Assembly: GCF_040822065.1 (NCBI RefSeq)
Contig: NZ_CP162005.1
Span: forward strand, 4,030,001-4,094,000
Origin: Pedobacter sp. WC2423
GTDB taxonomy: Bacteria; Bacteroidota; Bacteroidia; Sphingobacteriales; Sphingobacteriaceae
Length of the DNA: 64,000 nt
Direction: 5' to 3'
Of the stretch, positions 56,229 through 64,000 are shown in pieces. The notes beneath the pieces were generated by a model. The model made no database searches, was not told where the DNA came from, and saw nothing but the letters and a program-made list of their open reading frames with translations. The stretch's first letter is position 1, and each line of letters opens with the position of its first letter. Made by a program: the position numbers and the translations under genes.

Positions 56229-56334
56229 GCTGTAAAATAGATGTTTAATTGCTTAACGCTAAATGCAAATGTTTATTTCGTGTTAAAATTACACTTAAAA
56301 AGCCTAAAATCAATTAATTGTAACGTCCTTTTGT

Positions 56335-56342
56335 TAATTTTG
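56335..56342 (+). promoter_or_regulatory. -7 promoter element of mrp
   Basis: TAATTTTG (exact TAnnTTTG) is followed by GGCA and then the ATG at 56347, only 4 nt later. Initiation would occur about at the start codon. Confidence 0.5.
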
Positions 56343-56346
56343 GGCA

Positions 56347-57423
56347 ATGAATATTAGCAACGAACAAGTTTTAGCTGCTTTAAGAAATGTCGAAGACCCT
56401 GATCTTAAAAAAGATCTGGTTACATTGAACATGATTAAAGAGCTGAGCATCGAAGATAAAAAAATTAGTTTCACCTTAGAACTGACCACTCCAGCCTGTC
56501 CAATGAAGGATATGCTTAAAAATGCCTGCTTCAATGCTATCAGACATTTTGTGGACAAAGAGGCAGAAATAAATATAAAAATTACTTCAAGAGTAACCAG
56601 GCCAAATGATACTACCCAGCTGAAAGATATTAAAAATATCATTTTAGTCTCTTCAGGTAAAGGTGGAGTAGGAAAATCTACTGTAGCGAGTAACCTTGCT
56701 GTTACCCTGGCAGCAGACGGAGCTAAAGTTGGTTTAATTGATGCGGATATTTATGGTCCTTCGGTGCCGACAATGTTTGGTCTTTTGGGTGCCAAGCCAA
56801 GTGCAAGAGAAACAGCAGAAGGAAAAACGCTGATTTTGCCAATTGAAAAATATGGTATCAAGTTATTGTCATTAGGCTTTTTTGCCGATCCTGACCAGCC
56901 TGTACCATGGCGTGGACCAATGGCGTCCAATGCAATCAAACAATTGTTCAATGACGCGGATTGGGGAGAGCTGGATTACCTGATTGTGGATCTTCCTCCT
57001 GGAACCGGGGATATTCATATTACTATTACCCAAAGTTTCCCGATTGCAGGTGCGGTAATCGTGACAACTCCGCAACAAGTAGCTTTAGCAGACACCAGAA
57101 AAGGGCTTGCGATGTTCAGAATGCCAGGCATTAATATCCCGGTATTAGGCGTAATTGAGAATATGGCTTATTTTACGCCGGCAGAACTGCCTGAAAACAA
57201 GTATTATATTTTTGGGAAAGACGGCGGAAAGGCTTTGGCAGCTTCTTTTGATGTACCTTTCTTAGGAGAAATACCTCTTGTTCAAGGCATTACAGAAGGC
57301 GGAGATAGTGGTACGCCTATTGCGATGGATAAAGAGAGTCAGACCTCAATTGCATTTTCAGAAATGGCAGGAAAGATTGCACAACAGATTGCAATTAATA
57401 ATGCCTTGCGGTCAGATTGCTAA
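56347..57423 (+). CDS. mrp: Mrp/ApbC Fe-S cluster carrier ATPase
   Basis: The 358-residue protein has an N-terminal MIP18/DUF59 domain (ALRNVEDPDLKKDLVTLNMI) and a P-loop deviant Walker ATPase with SSGKGGVGKSTVASNLAV, DADIYGPSVPTMFG and DLPPGTGDIHIT. It is thought to bind and deliver [4Fe-4S] clusters to apo-proteins. nfu follows 32 nt downstream on the same strand, which fits a joint Fe-S trafficking role. Confidence 0.95.
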   Translation: MNISNEQVLAALRNVEDPDLKKDLVTLNMIKELSIEDKKISFTLELTTPACPMKDMLKNACFNAIRHFVDKEAEINIKITSRVTRPNDTTQLKDIKNIILVSSGKGGVGKSTVASNLAVTLAADGAKVGLIDADIYGPSVPTMFGLLGAKPSARETAEGKTLILPIEKYGIKLLSLGFFADPDQPVPWRGPMASNAIKQLFNDADWGELDYLIVDLPPGTGDIHITITQSFPIAGAVIVTTPQQVALADTRKGLAMFRMPGINIPVLGVIENMAYFTPAELPENKYYIFGKDGGKALAASFDVPFLGEIPLVQGITEGGDSGTPIAMDKESQTSIAFSEMAGKIAQQIAINNALRSDC

Positions 57424-57455
57424 AAAATTAGTAAATTTATATTTTAAAATATATC

Positions 57456-57701
57456 ATGGATTTAAAAGAACAAGTAGAACAAGCATTAGAAACTATCCGT
57501 CCTTATCTTAAGGCTGATGGTGGTGATGTTGCGATAGAAGAAATTACGCCGGATAATGTCGTTAAATTGAAATTACTGGGGAACTGCGGATCTTGCAAAA
57601 TGAGTTTTATGACCATGAAAGCAGGAATCGAGCAGGCTATTATGAAAGCGGTACCGCAAATTACTGCGGTTGAAGCTATTAACCTGACTGAATCAGTTTA
57701 G
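57456..57701 (+). CDS. NifU C-terminal-domain Fe-S scaffold (Nfu)
   Basis: This 81-residue single Nfu domain has the CxxC motif NCGSCKMS (C44, C47) and the conserved RPYLKADGGDVAIEEI. Nfu proteins hold and transfer [4Fe-4S] clusters as dimers. It follows mrp closely and so is probably part of the same transcript. Confidence 0.94.
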   Translation: MDLKEQVEQALETIRPYLKADGGDVAIEEITPDNVVKLKLLGNCGSCKMSFMTMKAGIEQAIMKAVPQITAVEAINLTESV

Positions 57702-57742
57702 CCATTTAACAAAATTTAACTAGTCACTGTAAGAATTACAGT

Positions 57743-57750
57743 TATTTTTG
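57743..57750 (+). promoter_or_regulatory. -7 promoter element of the CarboxypepD-like gene
   Basis: TATTTTTG (exact TAnnTTTG) is followed by TACG and then the ATG at 57755. The 4-nt spacing is the same as at mrp and mfd. Confidence 0.5.
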
Positions 57751-57754
57751 TACG

Positions 57755-58399
57755 ATGAAATACATCTTTACGGTCGTTTTGATTTTTTTTACTGCGGGGC
57801 TGTTTGCACAACAAACGCCTTCAGGAAAGAAATTGATCCAATTTTCTGGTATTATAACAGACAGGGACAGTAGTTTTGTTGTCCCTTATGTGACTATAAC
57901 GAATAAAACTAACCAGGATCAGCGTTATGCTGCCAATTATAAAGGCTATTTCTCTTTTGTAGCCCATCCGGGAGATACTTTGATTTATAATGCAATTGGA
58001 TACACTGACAAAGTGGTTCTTATTCCGCAGGATGTTAAAGATTCAAAGTATACAGCAATGGTGAAAATGAAATCAGAGATTGTTTATCTTCCTGCAGTAC
58101 GTGTTTATCCATGGGCTACTGTGGAAGAATTCACGAAAGATTTTCTGGCGATGAAAGTTGCTGATGATGATATGGAAATTGCGCGGAAGAACATGTCTTC
58201 ACGCTCCATTAACGGGAAAATTCAATATCTCCCCAGGGATGCCGGAGAGATATCTTCAACTAATTTCCGTATAGATCAGGAAAGAGAACTGAATAAAAAT
58301 CTGGTACAATCTAACCCGTTATTAAATCCGTTTGCCTGGGGCAAACTCATGCAACAGATTTTTAGTGGGGATAAAAGCAGACAAAACAATAATAACTAG
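57755..58399 (+). CDS. Exported protein with carboxypeptidase-like regulatory domain
   Basis: The 214-residue protein has a signal peptide (ending TAGLFAQ), then a CarboxypepD_reg-like/CNA-B type beta domain (SGIITDRDSSFVVPYVTI, YKGYFSFVAHPGDTLIYNAI). The polar C-terminal helical region contains TVEEFTKDFLAMKVADDD. Such proteins occur widely in Bacteroidota, often near TonB-dependent receptors, but no receptor is here. The function is unknown. It overlaps convergent def by 4 nt. Confidence 0.8.
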   Translation: MKYIFTVVLIFFTAGLFAQQTPSGKKLIQFSGIITDRDSSFVVPYVTITNKTNQDQRYAANYKGYFSFVAHPGDTLIYNAIGYTDKVVLIPQDVKDSKYTAMVKMKSEIVYLPAVRVYPWATVEEFTKDFLAMKVADDDMEIARKNMSSRSINGKIQYLPRDAGEISSTNFRIDQERELNKNLVQSNPLLNPFAWGKLMQQIFSGDKSRQNNNN

Positions 58400-58959
58400 C
58401 GTTTCTTGTTGCGCTGTTTTGGAAATTTCATTCTGTAATCTGCGTGAATATCTCCTCTTGAAATTGAATCCAGTTTAGACTTCAGCATGGTTTTACGCAA
58501 CAGACTTAAGGTATCGGTAAACAATTTACCTTCTATATGGTCATATTCGTGCTGTACCACACGTGCAGGCATACCAGACAAAGCTTCTTCATGCAATTCC
58601 CAGTTTTCATCATAATACTGAACTCTGATATTTGGCTTGCGTAATACATCTTCTCTGATTTCAGGGATACTTAAGCATCCTTCGGTAAAAGCCCATGGCT
58701 CACCGGTTTCTTCCAAAATCACAGCATTGATAAATACTCTTTTGAACCCTTGCTTTCCGTCTTCATCCTCACCAGTATCCACAATGAACAGTCTGATTGG
58801 CAAACCAATCTGTGGCGCAGCCAAACCAACACCACTTGCTGCATACATGGTGTCAAACATATTACTGATTAGTTTTTGTAAATCCGGATAGTTTTCATCT
58901 ATGCTTTCGCATACTTTTCTTAAAACCGGATCTCCATAAGCTATAATTGGTAATTTCAT
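58396..58959 (-). CDS. def: Peptide deformylase
   Basis: The 187-residue metalloenzyme removes N-formyl from nascent proteins. All three motifs are present: GVGLAAPQ (43-50), EGCLSIPE with metal-ligand Cys95, and QHEYDH with His137, Glu138 and His141. It stands alone on this strand, with the M16 peptidase gene 122 nt upstream. Confidence 0.97.
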   Translation of the reverse strand: MKLPIIAYGDPVLRKVCESIDENYPDLQKLISNMFDTMYAASGVGLAAPQIGLPIRLFIVDTGEDEDGKQGFKRVFINAVILEETGEPWAFTEGCLSIPEIREDVLRKPNIRVQYYDENWELHEEALSGMPARVVQHEYDHIEGKLFTDTLSLLRKTMLKSKLDSISRGDIHADYRMKFPKQRNKKR

Positions 58960-59081
58960 CTATCTAATTTTTTTTGACCTGTTTAAATACACACAATATG
59001 TATTTATATTGTCACTGCTTACTGGCAGTAACAAAGTATATTACAAAAGTACAAATATTAGTGCCTGTTTCAAACTGGCTC

Positions 59082-60311
59082 TTAAGCTAAAGGGTAAAAG
59101 GTTAAGACGCTGAGGTTTTTTTCATCCAGGATTTCATCTGCAATCTGTGCCATATCCTGTGTATTTACGGCTTGTATTTTTTGAAAAACAGTCTCCAGGC
59201 TATCTATTTTATTGTAATCAATCAGACTTTTTGCCATGGAAACAATTAATCCTATTCTGTTTTCTTCTCCAAGGGCAATTTGTCCGATGAATTTATTCTT
59301 GGCTTTTTGTAGCTGTACTTCTGTTAAAGGATTTTCTCTGATCTTTTTAAACTCTTTGTAAATAAGCGATTGTGCCCTGTTTACTTTTTCCTTATCGGTG
59401 CCAAAATATAAGGTAAAAATGCCCGTATCGCTTAAAGGACTGTATCCCGATTCTATGCTGTAAGCAATCCCATGTTTTTCTCTGATCTGTAAATTCAGGA
59501 TAGAACTCATTCCAGTACCACATAGCAGGTTATTCAACAATAGCAGGCCAGTTTTAAAAGGGTGGTGTAAAGAATAAGCTGTAGAGCCAATCATGGTATG
59601 TGCCTGCATAATCGGTTTTTGATCTATGCGGGTAATCACTGGTGATTTAGCAGGAGCTTTTCTATTGTCCTGATGTAGATTCTGAGGAATTTCCTCATAA
59701 TACTTCGTGAATATTTTAACGGCTTTAGGCAAAGAATAGTTACCCAGAACAGCAACGACAATTTTATCTGTATGGTAATTAGCGGCTATAAAATCTTTAA
59801 TATCCTGTTGAGAAAGCTGATTTACACTTTCAGTCGTTCCCAGAATATTCCTGCCCAGGGAATGATCTGCAAATACCATATCCTCAAAATCATCATAAAT
59901 AGCTTCTTCAGGCTGATCAAGGTAAGATGCGATCTCATCTAAGATCACTCCTTTTTCCTTTTCCATTTCCTCTTCCGGAAAAGTAGAGTGGAATACAATG
60001 TCATTGAAAAGTTCGAGCGTTCTGTCCAGGTAAGGGTGTAAAAAAGAAGCATGGATACAGGTATATTCTTTGGTCGTATAGGCATTTAAATCTGCTCCAA
60101 CACTTTCCAGCCTGTTCAGGATCTGGTTTGTATTTCTTTTTTCTGTGCGTTTAAAAATTAAATGCTCAATAAAATGGGCAAGTCCGGCCTGGCTTTCAGT
60201 CTCATCACGTGAACCGCTATTTATAATAATACAAGCGTGAGAGATTGCTGATGCAGAGGGCACGTGAAGAAGACGAATGCCATTAGGCAGGGTGTGTACA
60301 TTATATTCCAT
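59082..60311 (-). CDS. M16-family zinc peptidase
   Basis: The 409-residue protein has the inverted zinc motif HFIEH (His46, Glu49, His50 from the start used) and the M16 layout of two homologous halves; the C-terminal half carries QKAKNKFIGQIALGEENR. The processing-peptidase-like family is common in Bacteroidota; substrates are unknown. The start is the ATG at 60311 (MEYNVHTLPNGIRL). A possible TTG three codons earlier lies inside a perfect -7 box and is probably not used. Confidence 0.9.
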   Translation of the reverse strand: MEYNVHTLPNGIRLLHVPSASAISHACIIINSGSRDETESQAGLAHFIEHLIFKRTEKRNTNQILNRLESVGADLNAYTTKEYTCIHASFLHPYLDRTLELFNDIVFHSTFPEEEMEKEKGVILDEIASYLDQPEEAIYDDFEDMVFADHSLGRNILGTTESVNQLSQQDIKDFIAANYHTDKIVVAVLGNYSLPKAVKIFTKYYEEIPQNLHQDNRKAPAKSPVITRIDQKPIMQAHTMIGSTAYSLHHPFKTGLLLLNNLLCGTGMSSILNLQIREKHGIAYSIESGYSPLSDTGIFTLYFGTDKEKVNRAQSLIYKEFKKIRENPLTEVQLQKAKNKFIGQIALGEENRIGLIVSMAKSLIDYNKIDSLETVFQKIQAVNTQDMAQIADEILDEKNLSVLTFYPLA

Positions 60312-60317
60312 TCTATG

Positions 60318-60325
60318 CAAAGATA
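60318..60325 (-). promoter_or_regulatory. -7 promoter element of the M16 peptidase gene
   Basis: The minus strand reads TATCTTTG, 6 nt before the ATG, with TTG 18 nt upstream as a -33 candidate. Confidence 0.65.
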
Positions 60326-60361
60326 CAGAAGAACATTGCTAACCAATTGTAATATTCTTTC

Positions 60362-61552
60362 TTAAAAATTTGAAGAAGAACCGCCGCCGCCAAAATCTCC
60401 TCCACCAAAACGACTCTCTGTTCCCGAAGGCGCATCCAGGTGGGTGGTTGAAATAATCAGTGACTCCACATTAACGCCGCCAGGGATCGTGTCTTCAATC
60501 AGCTCTTCGGAAGTAAACCCCTTTTTAGGTGTTTTAAGATAGCTGATTGCCCAATAAGAACCTCCAAGGGTAACCAGCCCAATTAAAACAAGTGTGCCCT
60601 CTATAGGCAGTACATGATAGTAATTTTTAAAAGTAACTGCAGCTATAGCGATAAGAATCAGTCCTGTACGCAGTAGAATCACATTTTTTTTATAAAGGCC
60701 CAGGCCGGTATAGATAAAAGGGACAAGAATAGTCCATGGCCAGAAAAAGACTGGATAAGGAACTTTGTATGGCCCGAGAGTGGTATAGCCATAGAGTTCA
60801 TTGCCCATTTCCTGAACTACATAATAATTGCCAGCCAGGTATAAAGTGAGTAAGCTGCCTGTTTGCACAAAGCGGAGACAATGCTGGTAATCAATGAATT
60901 TTGGACTATTGCTTTTAGCCCGGGAAAAATAATAAACCAGCGCAGAAATCAGCATAACTAAAAATGGAAGTATAGCCTTACCAAAAGAAAGGTGTGCAAT
61001 CGCTAGCAGTACGGACAGTACCAATACCGTTAAAAAGCAAAATAAGGCCATTAGACTGTCTGCAAACCTTAACGCCAGGAATAAGCTCAGGAAAAATGTA
61101 AAACCAGTTATAGAGATTGCCGTATTCATGCTGGTATTAATATCCCAGTCCATCGTGAATGTGAGCCAGGTAAAGGCGACACAAAACAGGCCGCCAGAAA
61201 TCCAGATCAGAGCATCATCAGTGCCAGCTCTGAAATGATGTTTGTTTTTCACAACTACTTCAAGCGTGATATAACTGATCAGGCCTAAAAAAAGCACCCA
61301 TGCACCACTATGGGAAGTTGCCAGCAGGTCCCAGCAGATATAAGTCAGTAAACAGCCTCCAAATAAAGCAATCACACAGGTTAACAGAAATAGTCCTGTT
61401 CTGACAAAGATATTGGGAGAATAAAATCCAACCGGATAAGCTTTTTCAATATTTTTAAATTCCTCTTTGGTCAGGTCACCCGCAGCCAGATAGGGTTTAA
61501 CCTGATCTTGTATATTCAGGTTGGTCAGCCATGTTTTATTGTAGATGATCAT
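60362..61552 (-). CDS. Polytopic membrane protein with Gly-rich tail
   Basis: The 396-residue protein has about ten hydrophobic segments and a C-terminal tail ending RFGGGDFGGGGSSSNF, the kind of Gly/Ser tail seen in TPM-domain/DUF2207-like membrane proteins. I do not recognise the membrane part. The start ATG overlaps the upstream DUF2157-like gene's end by 4 nt, so the two are translationally coupled and likely form one complex. Confidence 0.75.
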   Translation of the reverse strand: MIIYNKTWLTNLNIQDQVKPYLAAGDLTKEEFKNIEKAYPVGFYSPNIFVRTGLFLLTCVIALFGGCLLTYICWDLLATSHSGAWVLFLGLISYITLEVVVKNKHHFRAGTDDALIWISGGLFCVAFTWLTFTMDWDINTSMNTAISITGFTFFLSLFLALRFADSLMALFCFLTVLVLSVLLAIAHLSFGKAILPFLVMLISALVYYFSRAKSNSPKFIDYQHCLRFVQTGSLLTLYLAGNYYVVQEMGNELYGYTTLGPYKVPYPVFFWPWTILVPFIYTGLGLYKKNVILLRTGLILIAIAAVTFKNYYHVLPIEGTLVLIGLVTLGGSYWAISYLKTPKKGFTSEELIEDTIPGGVNVESLIISTTHLDAPSGTESRFGGGDFGGGGSSSNF

Positions 61553-62529
61553 ATCTCTTTAATTTTTTTATTCAACCGGATCAATGCCATGATTAAACCG
61601 ATCGCCGATCCGATAAAATAGAGTAATACTGTCACAAAAGCAGCTTCTGAATCTATATTGAACAGCACCCTGACTACAAGCGTGCTAATTGCTACATAAG
61701 CATATAAGATAACCAGCAGCAAAAAATAGAAAGATTTATTTTTTAAGGCATCCCGGTATAAGATGAAAGCCAGTATAAATACGGTAATTAACCACAGAAA
61801 ACTTAAAGGATGCTCATAAAAACTGAAATAACCAGTGAAAAGTGCAATAAAAGAGATATTCACTCCGAAATTCTGGTAAGTGAATTTAAAATGTTTTTTG
61901 AAGTTATACTGTTCAGAAAGATAAGCAGCAGTTAACAATAGCAGTCCTAAAAAGAGATAAGGGATAATTAAAGGATTACTGCTGTAAAGCCCATTTGAAA
62001 GCATTGCAAATGGTGTAATAGCAGCGCCCAGCCAGATAGCCAGGTTGGTAATGCCCATACTCAGCACACCGATATGGTCAAATTCATAAGCTACATAGAA
62101 CAGCACGAGCATAGGAATAAAGGTTGCAAGGCCATAATTATCACCAAAAACATGGTATTGAAATTGAAGATAACCAAGAAAGCTCAGCATGCTCAGACAA
62201 CCCAATAATAAGATATAGTCGTAAAAGGAACTGGAAGATTTGACTTTTTCCCTGCTAAAAGGTTTTCTGTTTTTAATGCAGTATAAGAAACTGCCTATGC
62301 AGATCGCTGCTATAAACAATAAGATGAACTGATGACCAATGGTATCAATATTTTTATAGATCAGAATTCCCAGACCTGTACTTAAAAGTGTGACACCCAG
62401 GTATAAAAGAGTTTTCAGTTCCCAGTGTAAAGAGAATAAAGGGTTTTTATCTTTTTCCACCACCTTTTCCAGTGTTTGCGCACTGATGAGCCCTTCGGTA
62501 TGTAGTTTTTTATAGAGGTCCATGTTCAT
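61549..62529 (-). CDS. DUF2157-like membrane protein
   Basis: The 326-residue protein begins with a soluble ~40-residue segment, YKKLHTEGLISAQTLEKV, of the DUF2157 type, and then has about ten transmembrane helices. The function is unknown. It starts 129 nt from divergent htpG and is coupled to the Gly-tailed membrane protein downstream. Confidence 0.78.
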   Translation of the reverse strand: MNMDLYKKLHTEGLISAQTLEKVVEKDKNPLFSLHWELKTLLYLGVTLLSTGLGILIYKNIDTIGHQFILLFIAAICIGSFLYCIKNRKPFSREKVKSSSSFYDYILLLGCLSMLSFLGYLQFQYHVFGDNYGLATFIPMLVLFYVAYEFDHIGVLSMGITNLAIWLGAAITPFAMLSNGLYSSNPLIIPYLFLGLLLLTAAYLSEQYNFKKHFKFTYQNFGVNISFIALFTGYFSFYEHPLSFLWLITVFILAFILYRDALKNKSFYFLLLVILYAYVAISTLVVRVLFNIDSEAAFVTVLLYFIGSAIGLIMALIRLNKKIKEI

Positions 62530-62658
62530 ATGTCTGGCTGAAGCTATAATTTTCAGAGTAAGCTTACGAAAATTAAATCAGACTGTCAATTTGACAACTA
62601 AATAGAAATTGGAACATCCCTTGATAAAGACGATATGTACTTAAAAATGAGTTAACAT

Positions 62659-64000
62659 ATGAGCATAGAAGAAAAAGGGAGTATTTCCATACATACCGAA
62701 AACATTTTTCCTATTATTAAGAAATTCCTGTACTCAGACAATGAGATATTCCTGCGTGAGCTGGTTTCAAATGCGGTTGATGCGGTACAAAAAATCAAAC
62801 GTTTAGCTGCATTAGGACAATACAACGGTGAGTTGGGCAATCCTTTAGTAGAAGTTGCGCTTGATGTGGAAAAAAAGACAATCACAATCAGTGATAATGG
62901 ATTGGGAATGACCGCTGAAGAGATTAAGAAATATATCAACCAGGTTGCTTTTTCAGGTGCAAGTGAATTTGTAGAGAAATTTAAAGACGCTAAAGATGCC
63001 AATGAGATTATTGGTAAATTCGGGTTAGGGTTCTACTCTGCATTTATGGTATCTGATCTGGTTGAAATCCAGACTTTATCATATCAGGAAGGCGCAGAGC
63101 CAGCACGCTGGGTTTGTGACGGAAGTACCTCTTATGAAATTACTGAAGGTTCACGTACTACACGCGGAACAGAAATTATCCTTCATATCAATGAAGAATC
63201 TGCTGAATTCCTTAGTCAGCATAAATTAGAAGAGATCTTAGATAAATATGGTAAATTCTTACCAGTACCAATTAAATTCGGTACAAAAACTCAGGAGATT
63301 CCTGACGGTGAAGATGAAGAAGGGAAGCCTAAAACAGTAAGTGTTGAAACTGATAACATTATCAATACCACTGATCCGATCTGGACTAAAGCACCTGCTG
63401 ATTTGTCAGATAAGGACTATCTTGATTTCTACAAACAATTATATCCTTTCGGAGAAGATCCTTTATTCTGGATTCACCTGAATGTTGACTATCCTTTCAA
63501 CTTAACGGGTGTTTTATATTTCCCTAAAGTGAAGAACGATTTTGATATGCAACGCAACAAAATCAAGTTATTCAGCCGCCAGGTCTTTATTACTGATGAA
63601 GTAAAAGATATTGTACCTGAATTCTTAATGTTATTGCATGGTGTAATCGATTCTCCTGATATTCCATTAAACGTTTCCAGAAGTTTCCTTCAGGCAGATA
63701 GCAATGTGAAAAAAATCAACAGTTATATCACTAAGAAAGTAGCTGATAAACTAGGTGAACTTTTCAATAAGGACCGTAAGGCTTATGAAGAGAAATGGGG
63801 CGATATCGGTCTTTTCGTGAAATACGGAATGGTTAGTGAAGAGAAATTTTATGATAAAGCAAAAGATTTCGCTCTAGTAACCAACACTAAGAATGAGAAC
63901 TTTACGCTTGATGAATACCATGCAAAAGTAAAAGATATCCAGACTGATAAAAATGGTCAGGTGGTTTATATTTATACAAACGACCCTGCTAAACAAGATG
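62659..64000 (+). CDS. htpG: Chaperone HtpG (3' part missing)
   Basis: This is the first ~447 residues of the bacterial Hsp90, cut by the right edge. Motifs are LYSDNEIFLRELVSNAVDAV, ISDNGLGMTAEEI (ATP site), GASEFVEKF and IIGKFGLGFYSAFMV, then the middle domain with NVDYPFNLTGVLYFP and SPDIPLNVSRSFLQ. It uses ATP to remodel client proteins. The start ATG at 62659 gives MSIEEKGSISIHTENIFP. Heat-shock control cannot be confirmed from the upstream 129 nt. Confidence 0.95.
   Translation, partial: MSIEEKGSISIHTENIFPIIKKFLYSDNEIFLRELVSNAVDAVQKIKRLAALGQYNGELGNPLVEVALDVEKKTITISDNGLGMTAEEIKKYINQVAFSGASEFVEKFKDAKDANEIIGKFGLGFYSAFMVSDLVEIQTLSYQEGAEPARWVCDGSTSYEITEGSRTTRGTEIILHINEESAEFLSQHKLEEILDKYGKFLPVPIKFGTKTQEIPDGEDEEGKPKTVSVETDNIINTTDPIWTKAPADLSDKDYLDFYKQLYPFGEDPLFWIHLNVDYPFNLTGVLYFPKVKNDFDMQRNKIKLFSRQVFITDEVKDIVPEFLMLLHGVIDSPDIPLNVSRSFLQADSNVKKINSYITKKVADKLGELFNKDRKAYEEKWGDIGLFVKYGMVSEEKFYDKAKDFALVTNTKNENFTLDEYHAKVKDIQTDKNGQVVYIYTNDPAKQD

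Noticed and set aside
57438-57453. AT-only palindrome before nfu
   Set aside because: A 16-nt A/T palindrome is not surprising in such AT-rich DNA and has no T-run or promoter feature.
62609-62625. Sigma-54-like sequence TTGGAACATCCCTTGAT before htpG
   Set aside because: The spacing fits a -24/-12 promoter, but the essential GC at -12 is GA and the -24 region has a mismatch; one hit in AT-rich DNA is not convincing.

Overview
The window looks like an ordinary chromosomal segment of a member of the Bacteroidota, most likely Sphingobacteriaceae and Pedobacter-like. This is inferred from the gene content: a PorX-type regulator, DUF4175, an Ig-like lipoprotein, a zinc-dependent metalloprotease with a metzincin motif, and a long-tailed ribosomal protein S16. 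It is also supported by AT-rich intergenic DNA, weak ribosome binding sites and recurrent Bacteroidota-type -7 promoter elements (TAnnTTTG). I found no tRNA, rRNA, CRISPR array, intact transposase or prophage. Nearly all of the DNA is housekeeping genes.

Layout. 0-10 kb: HD-domain protein (cut by the left edge), PorX (regulator of type IX secretion), TsaE, alanine dehydrogenase, an MFS exporter, PBP4-type carboxypeptidase, a large secreted metalloprotease and a lipoprotein. 10-21 kb: cold-shock protein, a 1104-residue DUF4175 membrane/coiled-coil protein, YbeY, an ABC-F ATPase, two parS-like ParB sites just before mnmG, and an Ig-like lipoprotein. 21-31 kb: gamma-carbonic-anhydrase-like protein, divergent nadB/nadA (quinolinate synthesis), thiL, rmuC, a membrane zinc peptidase, apaG, dusB, and a CPBP protease-DUF2007-cdsA-lipoprotein operon. 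31-45 kb: DUF3820, mfd, DUF2752, TM2, Nif3-like, zinc-ribbon coiled-coil protein, a TPR-like protein, a KAS III enzyme, a LUD protein, ftsH-rsfS, birA. 45-52 kb: a split DsbD system, pfkA, and rpsP-rimM-trmD with an extra small ORF before rplS. 52-64 kb: a 1-kb decayed and repeat-rich gap, then psd, hpt, a GT51 transglycosylase with a long AsmA-like front, mrp-nfu, def, an M16 peptidase, two membrane proteins and htpG (cut by the right edge).

Functional groupings visible here are translation and ribosome maturation (YbeY, RimM, TrmD, S16, L19, RsfS, Def, TsaE, MnmG, DusB), envelope biogenesis (PBP4, GT51, CdsA, Psd, DsbD, FtsH), NAD synthesis (NadA, NadB), Fe-S delivery (Mrp, Nfu) and DNA repair (Mfd, RmuC). 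I did not find a clear undescribed multi-gene system. The observations most worth a second look are the parS pair at mnmG, a repeated promoter layout that places the -7 box 4-7 nt before the start codon (candidate leaderless mRNAs for mfd, mrp, the M16 peptidase and others), and the decayed gap at 51.8-52.8 kb, which holds helically phased 10-bp repeats and a 65-nt perfect palindrome.
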